Shown: one piece after another, positions 11,151 to 22,587 of the stretch | How the letters are laid out: every line of letters starts with the position of its first letter | Position numbering within the stretch: position 1 is the stretch's first letter | Origin: Paramacrobiotus metropolitanus | Taxonomy: Eukaryota > Tardigrada > Eutardigrada > Parachela > Macrobiotidae | DNA length: 64,000 bases | Direction of reading: 5' to 3' | Assembly: GCF_019649055.1 (NCBI RefSeq) | Contig: NW_026570235.1 | Span: 1-64,000, forward strand | Program-made: the position numbers and the translations under genes | The notes under the pieces: generated by a model | The model's input: the letters and a program-made list of their open reading frames with translations, nothing else | The model's database searches: none | What the model was told of the DNA's origin: nothing

Positions 11151-12141
11151 GTGGCAGCGCCCATTTCAAGTTGTGTATCACAAAGGGAATTGTACGCTTA
11201 ACTTGTTAAAGTCACTTTGTTCGAGTAATTAACAAAACCCTTTACCCGCAAGTAGTACTGATTTTCGTACTTTAAGATTGAGGATCACAAGCAGACCATA
11301 TTACCTGAGACTACATAGGGTATTTCCAAATTTACTGAATGTAATGATTATTACCGTCGAATAATTACGGTGCAGCAGCAGCGGTGTCTTTTCCAATAGG
11401 TCATCAGTCACATAAAATTAATGCTATTAGGTACTACTAGTGCTGCATCCTGAACAACTTGAGAAACATACGCAATTTACGGCATTCGTCTAATTAAACA
11501 AAAAAATTAATAATACTTTTATGGGCACTATTTTCCCGGTTAAAAAGTACATATTTGTGCTAGCACAAAAAACGCATGGAAAGAATAAAAATGGCGGTTA
11601 GCGCACAAATTTGTGTTTTACAGGATAAAAACGTAACGATTTAAGGGGTATTGTGAACCATACGTATCACGTGTCACCAAAACGTACGAAAAAAAGTGCT
11701 GAAAAGACTATCATTGACACAAAAACTTTTAATAGGGCATATATATATTACTGGTTTCAGGCAGAAGCGAAAAATGTTAAAAAAACTTACAAAATCTGCA
11801 GATGTACACCGGAAGTATCGTAATAGTAAATTAAAGATGGTTCGAAACGTATGTTGCTTCGCAAAAATAGATTGCACAGATAGCTCGTTACATTAAGTCA
11901 TAGTCACTGGTTACCAATTCGCTAATAGGCGCATGTACCTCTCCGGATAGGTTTATACGTTATGTCTGGATACTGTTATATTTCATATTTATTTTGAAAA
12001 AGCTTATGCCACGAATTTGTTATACCAAGGTGGAGTGTTCTAGTAATGGACGAAAATATTGTTACCATTATTTAAAAATCTCTGGACTATGACTTCGTAT
12101 TCTGTTCCGAACAGATATTAACATGTAGGAATTTTTTACAG
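11151..12141. other. No supported gene
   Basis: AT-rich. Overlapping open frames on both strands at 11.67-11.90 kb are low-complexity and mutually exclusive, and I do not call them. Confidence 0.4.
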
Positions 12142-12300
12142 GTGGTCATTGTTCCCGGATTATGTCACAGCCGTAGCGGAAAATCTTGTAAATGCAGCAA
12201 ACACATCTATCCTGGACGGTAATTCCACAGTCGATGTACTTGCTGCTTATAGAGGATTCGGAGCTTTTTGGTATAGAACAGCAAAAGAATTCGTTAACTG
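12142..12300 (+). CDS. Exon candidate, unknown (N-glycosylation-type motifs)
   Basis: A 159-nt segment between a TTTTTTACAG acceptor and a GTAAGT donor is open for 52 codons in one frame, reading FPDYVTAVAENLVNAAN then two N-x-S/T sites. The composition is protein-like but I recognise no domain. It lies 213 bp before an exon with a GPCR TM7 pattern on the same strand and may belong to the same gene, for example as an extracellular loop. The phase into the intervening segment is not resolved. Confidence 0.35.
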
Positions 12301-12512
12301 GTAAGTAAGCAGTACACATAAGTGTTCTGTTGTTGCGTGTGGTTGTATGTACGACAGTACAGATACGTAAGCATATTGTAGTTGCAAGTATGGAAGTATG
12401 GCGGTTTGCATTGCTTGTCCGAAAGTCAGACTCCTTTGATCTCTCAATTATTTCGCAGTTAAATGCTCGTAAGCATGCTGGACAGAAGCTAAATGCTATA
12501 GAAGTATCGCAG

Positions 12513-12687
12513 CTTGGCATTGACCAATGAGGAAGTGAGCCATGTCAGCTGGTTCGTGGACCTGATTCAGTTAAGCAACTACTCCATCACATTTTCTGTC
12601 TACTTCTTATCCAGTCCGAAATTTCGTCGACAGTGCCAACTACTGCCAAGTGCTGTGTGGCAAAAGAGTCACCTCGGCCCAAACTGA
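12513..12687 (+). CDS. Terminal exon of a rhodopsin-like GPCR (TM7 and tail)
   Basis: After an ATCGCAG acceptor the frame reads into FVDLIQLSNYSITFSVYFLS followed by SPKFRRQC, then TGA at 12,685-12,687. A hydrophobic helix with N-x-x-x-x-x-x-V-Y followed by S-P-K-F-R-R is the pattern of class A TM7 (degenerate NPxxY) running into helix 8. The earlier transmembrane exons of this receptor are not visible upstream, so it may be a remnant of a receptor cluster with the gene at 14 kb. Confidence 0.45.
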
Positions 12688-14012
12688 TGTCGCGGGTGTA
12701 TGACCGTGACGGTGCTGTATTTCCAACAATTCAAGTTGAAACGCTATGTAAACTTCAACTTTGTCTTGATTAACTGCCTGGAACACAGTCCGGGAAGCAT
12801 TGATACGCTTTCGATGAAAGGGAACCCGTATAGTTTACATGTTTCCCATCTGCGCATTTAACCGGCCCTTATTTCTGTCCAGCTAGCTGTAGTGTCGGTT
12901 TAATTTTTAGAGCGATGGCATTTCTTCACTGCAGTTTTAATTTGATTGTTTCTTACAGTTAGTTAGAGCTATGCAACGACATTTGTAGTTAACATTATAT
13001 GGTAAAATAGTGGTGGCATTAAATAGTGATGGTCATGGTTCCGCGCTCCAGAACACCAATGAACACCAAGATACGGCAATATCGATATCTCAAAAATTGT
13101 ATTGAGGTGTTAACTATTAAAGGCCGCTAATACTGCTTCCTTAAGTTAAACGACATTTTAATTTTGCAAAACTCCTAAAACGTGGCAGTCCATCAACAGT
13201 ACGAAAGCACATAGAAATCCTCAGAATTTTGTATTCGGTGTGATTAGCCTGCTTTAACACTACGTACTTAAAGTAAGTGCTGTTCTTCAACAAACGAAAC
13301 TGTTGGACGATGTTATCTACTAGAAAATCTGAGAACTACGTTAATAATTACTGCATAGCATGACTGAGTCAGCAGAATTCAAAAGGTTCATAAAAATGAA
13401 TTAAAGGGCCTGAAATAAGTGTGCCTATTAATGTAAGCGCGAATCCGGGTAATACTGTACAGAATGCTAAATGCCAATGCGCTTATCTCATTCTAAAGAT
13501 TATTACACTGGGGATAGTTATAAGGTCCCACACCAGCACTCCTGCTTATCCAAGGCCTGTGCAAATAACAGGCTCACCAGTTTCGCTGCGATAAGCAAAA
13601 ACATTTCTGTTGGACCGGCTTCACTTCGCATCTGGTACAGGTGGAATCGTCAGTTACATGACATTCCATCGCATTAACGGTTACAATTTTCAGTTTCAAC
13701 CGGACTATGAAATACTGAATCTGTTGCTCGATCAGTTATAAAGGTCACCGACTAATCTGGATTGCCGTTTGAAAAGCCGATTATGTTGCTGTATTATCTA
13801 TGCTTTTATATTTTATAAATCGATGGGCTGCCTATTGCATCATCACCAAGGATATTTACTGGTTGCTACTTTTGTGTGTTTCCTAAATAAAAACGTATTT
13901 ATCGATTAAGTATTTAATGGGATAACCGAGAAAGATATCCTGAAGATCCTGCACAAAGCAGAATCACAATACAGTTTAATGGTATTGGTGAAAATTTTAT
14001 CATAGGATCGAC
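12688..14012. other. Intergenic, no supported gene
   Basis: No convincing exon. Short frames at 13.47-13.68 kb lack splice context and homology that I can recognise. Confidence 0.4.
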
Positions 14013-14740
14013 ATGCCCAACCGTACCTCTCGCATCGATGTGCGCTACAACGTTGTGGAAGTATCCTCCATTCTTGTGGTCACGTGGTTCATCTCCGTCT
14101 TTACAGTATGTATTATCGGCACAACGTTATTTATAGCTATTTTAACAGCGATTTTGAAAAGTTCTAAACTGCGTAAAGGAACCGGAATTCTCATCATTAA
14201 CCATTTAATTCAAGAAGTCCTGACATGCGGTTTACAATATCCCATTGTGGCCGTCAAAGTACTGTCAATGCACTTTTTGGGACGCCCTTGTTTGCTAGCT
14301 GTGATTCTATGACCTTTCTCTTTGCCTGCACCTTATTTGCTGGACATTGGTCTTTATTATTCCTGGCGGCTAATCGCTTTGTCGCCACCGTTTACCCGCA
14401 TCAATATCCCAAGATTATGTCACAGAAAACTGTAGTTTTACTGGCGCTTAGCAGCTGGATCATCGGATTTTTGTGTAGCGGTTCGACAACGTCAAATTCT
14501 CACAAGGGTGGCAGCTTCTTATACAACCTTACCGGCACCGATTTGCGAATTCTCAATATCACGAAAATGGATTATGAAAACTCGGAGTTCCTAAATGGAT
14601 TCGGTGACCAAAACGGTCGTTATCTTCTGTCCTCGATTGGAACCTGCGAAGCTGGCACTGCTGAAGACGTCCGCTCGTTAACGCCGTACCTGGCATGCTA
14701 TCGCAAGCGCACAACGGAAGCCCGAAGCGCCTTTATATGA
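14013..14740 (+). CDS. Rhodopsin-like GPCR, TM1-TM4, with one frame break
   Basis: From ATG 14,013 the first frame gives TM1 (ISVFTVCIIGTTLFIAILTA), TM2 (after LRKGTGILIINHLIQ) and the first extracellular loop with a FLG motif. At about 14,290 the frame changes by one base. The second frame continues with the TM3 cysteine (SCDSMTF), a degenerate DRY box (ANRFVATVYP) exactly 24 residues later, and TM4 (TVVLLALSSWIIGFLC). Later residues lack a clear TM5 before TGA at 14,740. A hydrophobic open stretch at 14,790-14,880 after a TTGTTCAG acceptor could be TM5. The break needs one extra base in a C-run. Ligand unknown. Either a pseudogene or a gene with a consensus error and unfound 3' exons. Confidence 0.6.
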
Positions 14741-15449
14741 ACTGAGTAGACAGATGAATTGAGAACGAACTTTTGTTTTTAATTGTTCAGCCTACTGACA
14801 ATTTTCAAAATGCTCGTTTTGGATGTGATTGGTGTAACAGTCGTCTGCGGAAATTCGATATCGATTCGATTCGATGTATATCTTTAGTGCAATGGAATGC
14901 AGCTGCACGAGTATCGTTAAGGCAATTGGAAAAAACATTCTGTGGTCGTTCATTCCAAAATCCTCTGAGTACATAACTCGCAAATTTTAATACACCCGTG
15001 AAAGTAATCTTTGGTTATTTTGAACAAGAATTTTGTGGAGATTTGAAATCAAGCAAACAGAAGCGACGCAAAACAGAGAAAAGCTAATAATAATTATTAC
15101 ACAATCACCTGTTCACAGTCATCTTATATTGACTTACAAGAAACAGCCTCGGCTTCGCCTCCGCGTTTCTTGGGTTCTAAACTCCTTGGCCGGTTTACGG
15201 ATTGTTAACATAGAACGGATAAATCTGAAGAGCCCGATAACAAAAATTTTATAAAAAAATGGATGTTTTGGTTTCGTGCAGTCGAACGCAATTACTTTGA
15301 CTTTACAGATCATTTTTTGTTAAATTTTCTTAGCGGAAAACCATCCGAATCTAATCACCCATGAGAGTATCACATTACAAACTAAAAGGACGCTAAGACT
15401 GGACAGTGGTGCTAGATAGGTCACCCATTAAGAACTTAGCAGGCGCTGC

Positions 15450-16350
15450 TCTATTTTGCTCAGTAATATTGCAGTTTGGTCATACGTTCACCTAACGGGC
15501 TCTGTGCACTGGACAGCTTTGGTAGCTCGGTCACCCACCTCCCTAACGGGATCTATGCAAAGGACAGTACTGGTAACTCGGTCACTAGATCACTTAACGG
15601 AGTTCGTGCACTGGACAGTAGTGTTAGCTCGGTCACGCGTTCACCTAACGGGCTCTGTGTGCTGGGCAGTATCGGTAGCTCGGTCACCCATATCTTCCTA
15701 ACGGGATCTATGCACTGGACAGTAGTGGTAGCTCGGTCACCCATCTTCCTAACGGGATCTATGCACTAGACAGTAGTGGTAGCTCGGTCACTAGATCACT
15801 TAACCGAGTTCGTGCACTGGACAGTAGTGTTAGCTCGGTCACGCGTTCACCTAACGGGCTCTGTGTGCTGGGCAGTATTGGTAGCTCGGTCACCCATATC
15901 TTCCTAACGGGATCTATGCACTGGACAGAAGTGGTATCTCGGTACTCTTTCACCTAAGGGGTTCTGGGCACTGGACAGTGGTGGTAGCTCGGTCACGTAC
16001 TCACCTAGCAATTTTTTGACGCACTCAATCACTAGGTGAGCCACTGACCGAGCTCAACCTGTCCAGTAAGAAATATCGCTAAGTAAGGAGAAAAATCGCT
16101 AGGTGAGGATATGACGCTGCTACAACTACTGTCCAGTGCACGGAGCCCGTTAGGTGAGCGAGAGCAAAGCCCGCTCGATGACTCACTCACCTAGAAATTT
16201 CGCTCAGTGGGCAGTAATGGTGTTTCGGTCACTCACTTGTCTAGTGATTTTCTTACTGGTCAGTGGTGGTAGCTCGGTCACCCAGTCATCTAGAGATTCC
16301 GCTCGGTGATAGTGATAGTGGTAGTGATTCGGTGATAGTGTTTCGGTCAC
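15450..16350. repeat. 51-bp minisatellite
   Basis: Units of 51 bp (some 53) share the words GGTAGCTCGGTCAC, CACTGGACAGTA and CTAACGGG. Variants recur in a fixed order with about a 206-bp super-period at 15.58-15.94 kb. After about 16,000 the units become irregular and some are inverted. Because 51 is divisible by 3, the array keeps frames open on both strands for 60-97 codons. I do not regard these as genes. Confidence 0.9.
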
Positions 16351-17137
16351 TCACTCGTCCAGTGATTTTTCGTATTGATTTTATATTTGATATTTTTGCA
16401 TTTTATATCGGTTGATTTTAAACGTGTTTCGAGCTCGGCAACACCGGCAGCAATGTTTGAATAACGCGAGTGTTTGAATAAGTACAATAATTTATTTATT
16501 TTTCGGTTTAATTAGTGTGATAATTATGTCAATTGGTATTCTGTATTGTATCTAGGCAAATATTTCTAAGTTTCAAGGTGACCTTTAAGATGGGTTGATC
16601 AATCTGGTCTTGATGCCGGCTTGATACCGGCTCGATATTTTCATAAAAAAGAACACATGCCGGCCACTTCTGAACTATCCCGGATCTAATGGCGTTGTCC
16701 GTTTTTCCAGAAGTTTTACGGTTATAGAGATCTCAAAACTATGGGGCGCCGCGCGTAGTATAGATCTTGTACTCAATAAGCATGCAAAATAAGCAAACAG
16801 TTCACTATCACCAGTAATTCATTAATTTTTCACTTTAGAGAACAATAGAATTCGACGTATCTGAACAAAACTGCGTATGTACTGCAAGACCAACTTATTA
16901 ACAGTTATAACTGCCATGCAGCCGAAGTAGAACGCAAAAGCTTACTTTGAAATGATCACACCTATACCCTCACTACCGATTCCTTTCCTGGTGGTTAAAC
17001 TAAGTACTCGTATTTTTAGAAGCATAACGCTCAGTGGGTACTATCGGGTTGTGCGTTTTACTAGTATTACCGAGATCGTGCACCGGTTCACACACAAAGA
17101 TTCGGGGCCCAACTAAATTTCATCCACAACCTTTTCG
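16351..17137. other. No supported gene
   Basis: AT-rich, and would contain the 3' UTR of the gene ending at 17,138. Nothing else recognised. Confidence 0.4.
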
Positions 17138-17643
17138 TCATCTCTGCGACTGCTCGTCATTCTCATCCTCTTCCTCGTCTTCCGGACGTCGTCGTCTATG
17201 ATGATGGTTGTGTTTATAGAGAACGATACCTCCGATTAGCAGCAAAATGGCCTGTTAAAGTCATAAATGCAGTGCAAACCAAGATCCTCGTCGCACGACT
17301 GTAACATACCGCAACAACGACAGTGGCGATAATAACAATCACGTTTGGTCCACTCTCTACGAAAAGTCATAGTGTTCGTATGTGGGTTTGTGTTAGTGTG
17401 ACAGATAACAGTAAATGACCTGCCTTTTGATCCAGCCGCATTGCTGCTCCCATTTGTCGAACCACCTTTGCCGGCTGAGGTGGGGCTTTGTCCACTAGCC
17501 GCCACTTCGTCTCCAGATTCTTTGTTACCAGCAACGGATTGTAGAGCCGGGTTGTCCGCACTGTTCGAAGCACTGCCTGTACTGCCTGACCCACTGCTTG
17601 GCATAACGGGCGATAGTGAAGATCCAGCTGGTATTGGCTTTTT
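17138..17643 (-). CDS. Stalk, transmembrane and cytoplasmic-tail exons of a type I membrane protein
   Basis: Three exons on the minus strand: 17,643-17,420, 17,352-17,310 and 17,251-17,138, with stop TGA at 17,140-17,138. GT..AG introns and phases 2 and 0 fit. The first exon encodes a Ser/Gly/Asn/Thr-rich stalk. The next two encode a single transmembrane helix (VIVIIATVVVA then AILLLIGGIVLY) followed by a basic stop-transfer (KHNHHHRRRR) and an acidic tail (PEDEEEDENDE). This is the membrane end of a surface protein. The first exon starts in phase 0 after a GCACAG acceptor. The Ly6-like exon at 18.9-19.35 kb carries a CAG|GTAGAC donor in phase 0, so the two may form one Ly6-stalk-TM protein (inference). 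Confidence 0.6.
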
Positions 17644-18104
17644 CTGTGCATAGAATATGTATCACCACTATGTCAGCCTCTCGATGGAATTGAGATTTAC
17701 GTATCAGTGAAATCCCAAGGTTTACGTATCAGGTTTACGTATCAGTGATACTTAATATATCAAGCTCTTATAAAAAAAATTGTTTTAATTCGGTTATCGT
17801 TTTAACCTACGTAAAACGTTTGTAAAATGTAAACAAAACTGTTTCCCGCAACAGACTTAGAAAATGCAGTTACAGTGGCCACTCGATCACAGATTATTAC
17901 TGGTAAGTATTTATGAGTTGTGGACTCACAGTCTCACACGAATGATAACAAAACTGAAAACGAGTGCAAACTAACACATAATAAAATGTTATAAGACATA
18001 CGATCATATTTGGTAATCAGCTTTAAAATTATTAAAGCGCGCGAATAACCATCAGGCAAATGATATGTCTTTCACTACAACAGGATACAATATTAATATA
18101 AAAA

Positions 18105-18840
18105 AGAAGGGTACCCTTAAAGGCACCCCTTTTCACACCCCGTTTGTTATAGGTACCCTTTTTAAATTAACGGGTATAATAATACTGTAATATATTATGT
18201 GAACGGAATATTATTTTCATATTCCAAAAAATATTTTATACAGTTGCTATCACCGTAAAACTATGGACAAAAGGTCAGTGTAATAAAGTTATACACACAT
18301 ATGTATCGGTAATTTTGTTGTATCAGTATCAGTGTCCAGCTTCAGTTGCCGGGGTCCAATCAATGCGGCCCGATGACGTGTTCCTACATTGCTGAACTGA
18401 TTTCTGGAGTATCGCCGCTGACACTATATTCCCAAAAGCCTCAGGATTCACAAAAGCTTCAGCTCAAAGGGAATGATTGGCAGAAGTGTTGCAGGCTAAG
18501 AAATCACACGGTGTCCTAAAGGGCTTGGAAGGAAGCCGGTGAATGAGCTGGCAACCGCGAAAGATGACCTTCTGGTCGCAGTAGAAGGCACGATACTAAT
18601 TCGTTCTAGGCTTGTTTGCCTAACCGGCCTTTTATAGGCTGGAAAGCCTGATGTACATACTTTACTCGACGCTAGAAAAAATTGTACTATTATCCGAAGA
18701 AAACTGCATTACTATTTGAGAATACTGAATCTGTCATATATATATATATTAACTTAAAAGGGTGCCTATAATAAACGGGGTGTGAAAAGGGTGCCTGTAA
18801 TAAACGGCGATTTTAGGGGGTTCCTATAACGGTTTCCAAA
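18105..18840. mobile_element. Inverted-repeat element, about 0.74 kb
   Basis: Arms near 18,111-18,170 and 18,755-18,835 are reverse complements, sharing TTTTCACACCCCGTTT and TATAGG(C/T)ACCCTTTT. No coding capacity. It lies between the Ly6-like exon and the stalk exons, so it would be intronic if those form one gene. Confidence 0.65.
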
Positions 18841-18892
18841 AAAAGAAATGATCAGTTCAGCAAACAGGTTAAAACCAGTTTGTAATCAGAGG

Positions 18893-19347
18893 TTACTCGT
18901 AATGGTTTGAGACCCATAACTGGTCTACCTGATTGTCTGGTAAATTCGTGTTGTCGACGGCGATGCCAATCGCTGCTAGGCTGAAATTATTGCAATACGA
19001 CCCACGGCAGATGCAGGAGTAGCTTCTGTCTCCCTTAACCATTTCAGTATAACAAAATAACGGTTGTGCATCTGAAAAAACGGGCGGGCCGGTATCATAA
19101 ATCGCAATAATGCAGCGTCGGGAAATCGGTATTTTGTTATTCTTGTTTCTTCTGTCCATATAGTAAAAAATTCCACAATAGTACACTCTTCCGACATAGA
19201 ATGGACATGCCTCCTTTGCTGTGCTGGGTAAGTTTCCACCTGGTTCACAAGCATTGAAAACGTTTGGATCATTGGCAAGCTTTAACAACTCTGGCTCTTT
19301 AATAGTTTCGTTGGTAGTACAAAACCAGCAGTCCAGTCCTGAAACAC
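18893..19347 (-). CDS. Ly6/uPAR-like (three-finger) exon
   Basis: After an AACAG acceptor the exon reads VSGLDCWFCTTNETI, then spaced cysteines (NACEPGG, KEACPFYVG, VYYCG, RRCII, LFCYTE) and ends with CICRGSYCNN, the paired C-x-C...CN signature that closes Ly6/uPAR domains. Such domains are usually extracellular, tethered by a GPI anchor or a transmembrane helix. The open frame continues to TAA at 18,893, but a CAG|GTAGAC donor just before could splice to the stalk/TM exons. The 49-bp upstream intron (19,348-19,396) has a GTAAGA donor. Coding upstream of it is unresolved, with a TGA just upstream of 19,397 in the matching frame, and I find no signal peptide. The 5' end may be elsewhere or broken. 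Confidence 0.6.
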
Positions 19348-19552
19348 CTGTTAAGGAGATCAGCGAATAAGAAGATCGGTAAAAGTATTTTCTTACCGAA
19401 AACACATATTATCGATCAGATCCACCTAAGACATACTCGATCTGGAAGGCTAAGTGAACAAAATTCCCGATGCCTGCCGAGTCTGCAAACGCAGTGCGCT
19501 GAAACGAACTGCGAGGTTTACGAAACTACAACTATAATTATACTATAGTACT

Positions 19553-20665
19553 ATATTTTTTATTTGTATATTGTTTCATTCGACAGTTTGGACTGACTCG
19601 GCACATTGACGATGAAGAGTTAAAACCGTAAAAGATTTCTTAGATTTGACACCTCTGACAGTCTGTGTCAAATTACGGCAGTATTACAACATTTTCAATG
19701 AAAACCAGCAAAAACTTTATTATGAAATGTTGCGAAGTGACGCGACAACACTGAACGACCGAGCGGCCATAATGGTTATTTACGAACATGATGAGGATGA
19801 GCAGTCAACATTCCGCAGAAGGTATAGTTACCTTGATGGACCGCCACCGGGATGAGCATGAGTAACCGCACATTAATTGCCCGCAAAAGTGCCATTAAAT
19901 ACAGAATGGAAAATCACCAAAATTCTTAAAAAATTGCTATGCTATGATATGCCGAGTTAAATTCGTGAGACACTCCTAAGTAAGCAGCCAATTACCCTTA
20001 ATAATCCAAATTATACCAAACCGTACTTCGTGATAGTATGGTTATTTATAAAACATGAATAATACTGTGTACGTATTAAAACACTATTAAAAATTAAACT
20101 TTATTAAACATGAAGTACGGAATCTATTTCGTATGTACTTATCATAAAGTGAGCACCGTCATGATGCAAAAGGTTTTTCACCTTACTGTTTTTTCTTATG
20201 TTTGTTATTGATATTTCCGTCACGTAACCTGTCTCTACGCAACTGGTAGGTACATCTGACATAATACACGCAACGCGTGTACTACTACCAGCCTGACCGC
20301 AGTCAGCAGAGAAGGAACTCTGGAGATTGGTGTTGCCTTGTTGCATACTTCCGTAAGCAACAGTTCCACAAACATGATCTTACCACCTCACTACCACAAT
20401 ACAGGGATGCCAATACGTCCTCACCAGTACAACAGGGAACATACGTCATCGGTACATGATCCCAATTATGTCAATACAAATGATTTCAAGGGATAAGATC
20501 TATAATTATTACAAACACACCCCGTAACCTTTGGATAGATCAAACCAACCCGCAAAAACACAACTGCTTATATTAATGCCACCGGATTCTGCATATCGGA
20601 AACTGTAGGAAGCTTCGAACTCAACGTGACTTCGAAGAAGCTATCAAACCACGGTTGCCAGATAA
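19553..20665. repeat. Parent block of the 8.7 kb and 34.4 kb copies
   Basis: Homologous to 8,683-9,550 and, weakly, 34,430-34,760. It contains a plus-strand frame (19,646-19,855) reading FNENQQKLYYEMLRSDATT and ending DGPPPG after a CTGACAG acceptor, which is open only in this copy. This may be a last exon of an unknown gene or part of a repeat family. I cannot tell which. Confidence 0.55.
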
Positions 20666-22587
20666 TATTCATTAAAACCATATTGATTTATTCTCAAGTA
20701 AAAACTAATTCGATAGCTTGCCAACATTGTTAACGTAGGTATCAATACAATAGGAGAAGTAAGACCTTGTCCCGAATTCGAAGCGAATCTTTATCTATGA
20801 ATCTATATTTACTATGTTGTACAGTAACTATGCGCCCTACTGAGCCCAACTAAATCTAACTGCAGCCTCGAGGAGGTTTCTAATTTTGATTTCTAACAGC
20901 ACGATTTCTAACAGAATTCTGTAATATTGACTGAAAGTAGTCGAGTTTTTGCTGTACATACAGAATTCCAAATATAATGAAAATTATGTGTTCATTGTTG
21001 AATTAATTTCAAATAAAGCTCCTTATCCAGGATGAAACGGTCGGTCTGTTTAGTGGCAGTGATAACACCAATGCCGGCAATGGCTTTATGAAAATAAGAC
21101 GTTTAATTTGAGGGCTTTGAAATTGACACTTTTGTTATCGAAAATAATATAGTACATGAATAGGAGCATAGTACATGAACAGTATCGTACATGAACAGGA
21201 AAATAGTAAAGCAAAAAATTTTTGGATAAAAATAATTAGCTACACTTTTGCTACCTAATCTTTTCCTATACAAAAATTGTCCTTTTTGAAAATATAATTG
21301 ATTTTCCATTCTAACTGATCCCGTTGATAGAGGTTCAGAGCTCGAAAACCGTAGGAGCAATCTTTTTGAAGCCTATTGGCTGCACTTTAAAGACATAATT
21401 TAAAATATTTTTCAGGTGAAATACTATAAAGCCGATCACCTGGTGAACCACAGTAACAAAGATAAGCTCTTTTTTCTAGTCCGGGTTCTGAGTTCCAGAT
21501 TCGGAATAAATTATCATTACAATTTAATCTGGGTCTGGAAAAACACGCTCATACCCTGAGTGCACTTAAGCGGTACGACATTGTTCGTATCTAATAAAGC
21601 AGCACTTTCCATAAAACCGATTTTCATGATGATTTAAGACTCATTAGTATCTAAATTTTTCAAATCACGAATTTTACAGTTCGCATAAAACACATTATTA
21701 CAAATCAAAATAATTAGCGCTTCATAAACCTATTTACCTCATCATTACTTACTTCATTTTCTTCCTACTACAATTACCCTCAATTTGCATTTTACGTTTT
21801 TTTCTATATTCACGCATGTATTCACGCATATTTCTTCCGATTAGAATCACCTTCCATTATTTTATTAAGGATAACCATACTTAAAATTTAACGCAGATTT
21901 CTGTGCAAGAAAACTTACTAACCCATACTGAAGCTAAGAAAACGTACCAAAGCCAAACAAAACACGGCAGCCTGAATCAGCACTGTTCCAAAATCCAAAC
22001 CGACTACCACAAAATAACCAACAGAATAAAAATCTTCTTCACTGCATACTTCTTCAAATCCATAATAGCTCACACGCAACTTCTGCTTATTTCGGAATTC
22101 CTTATATACCCACCGAACTAAAAAAATCGAGTCAACAAACCGAATTACCCTAACATTTTCTCGAACAACTTTTTAATGTACATCGCAACCTACTTCCCAT
22201 ATGAAAACCACCTGTCACTAAACATCCATAACCATCAGATCAGAACATTATAGTCTGCTCCATTAAGCAATCAACTTTCTTGAACTTTCATGAATTTTCC
22301 ACAGTAATCCATCACCATCCACCACCACAACTCATAATACACAACACACTCCGCTTCCTGTTACACTTCATTAAACTATGAAGTATGAACAACCAATAAG
22401 TCGAATACACTTATGTCAGACTACAGTAAAACCCCCTACAACCTTCCCGCTATTACAACATTCACCCCTTCATTATCAGTTTTTTTCAAACATATCATCT
22501 TTTAATATAATCTACTATCTTGTTAAATTTGTAACAGAGCAATTTCTGTTGATATTGTCTTTACTACCCGATACTTGTATCTAATAT
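20666..22587. other. No supported gene
   Basis: AT-rich. Several short frames of 60-85 codons without splice context or familiar motifs. 21.75-22.45 kb is unusually poor in G on the plus strand. Confidence 0.4.

Noticed and set aside
11674-11896. Overlapping frames of about 66 codons on both strands
   Set aside because: AT-rich, mirror-image composition, no motif and no splice signals.
15456-15953. Repeat-coding frames of 63-97 codons
   Set aside because: The 51-bp minisatellite unit is divisible by three, which keeps frames open by chance; no start context or splice sites.
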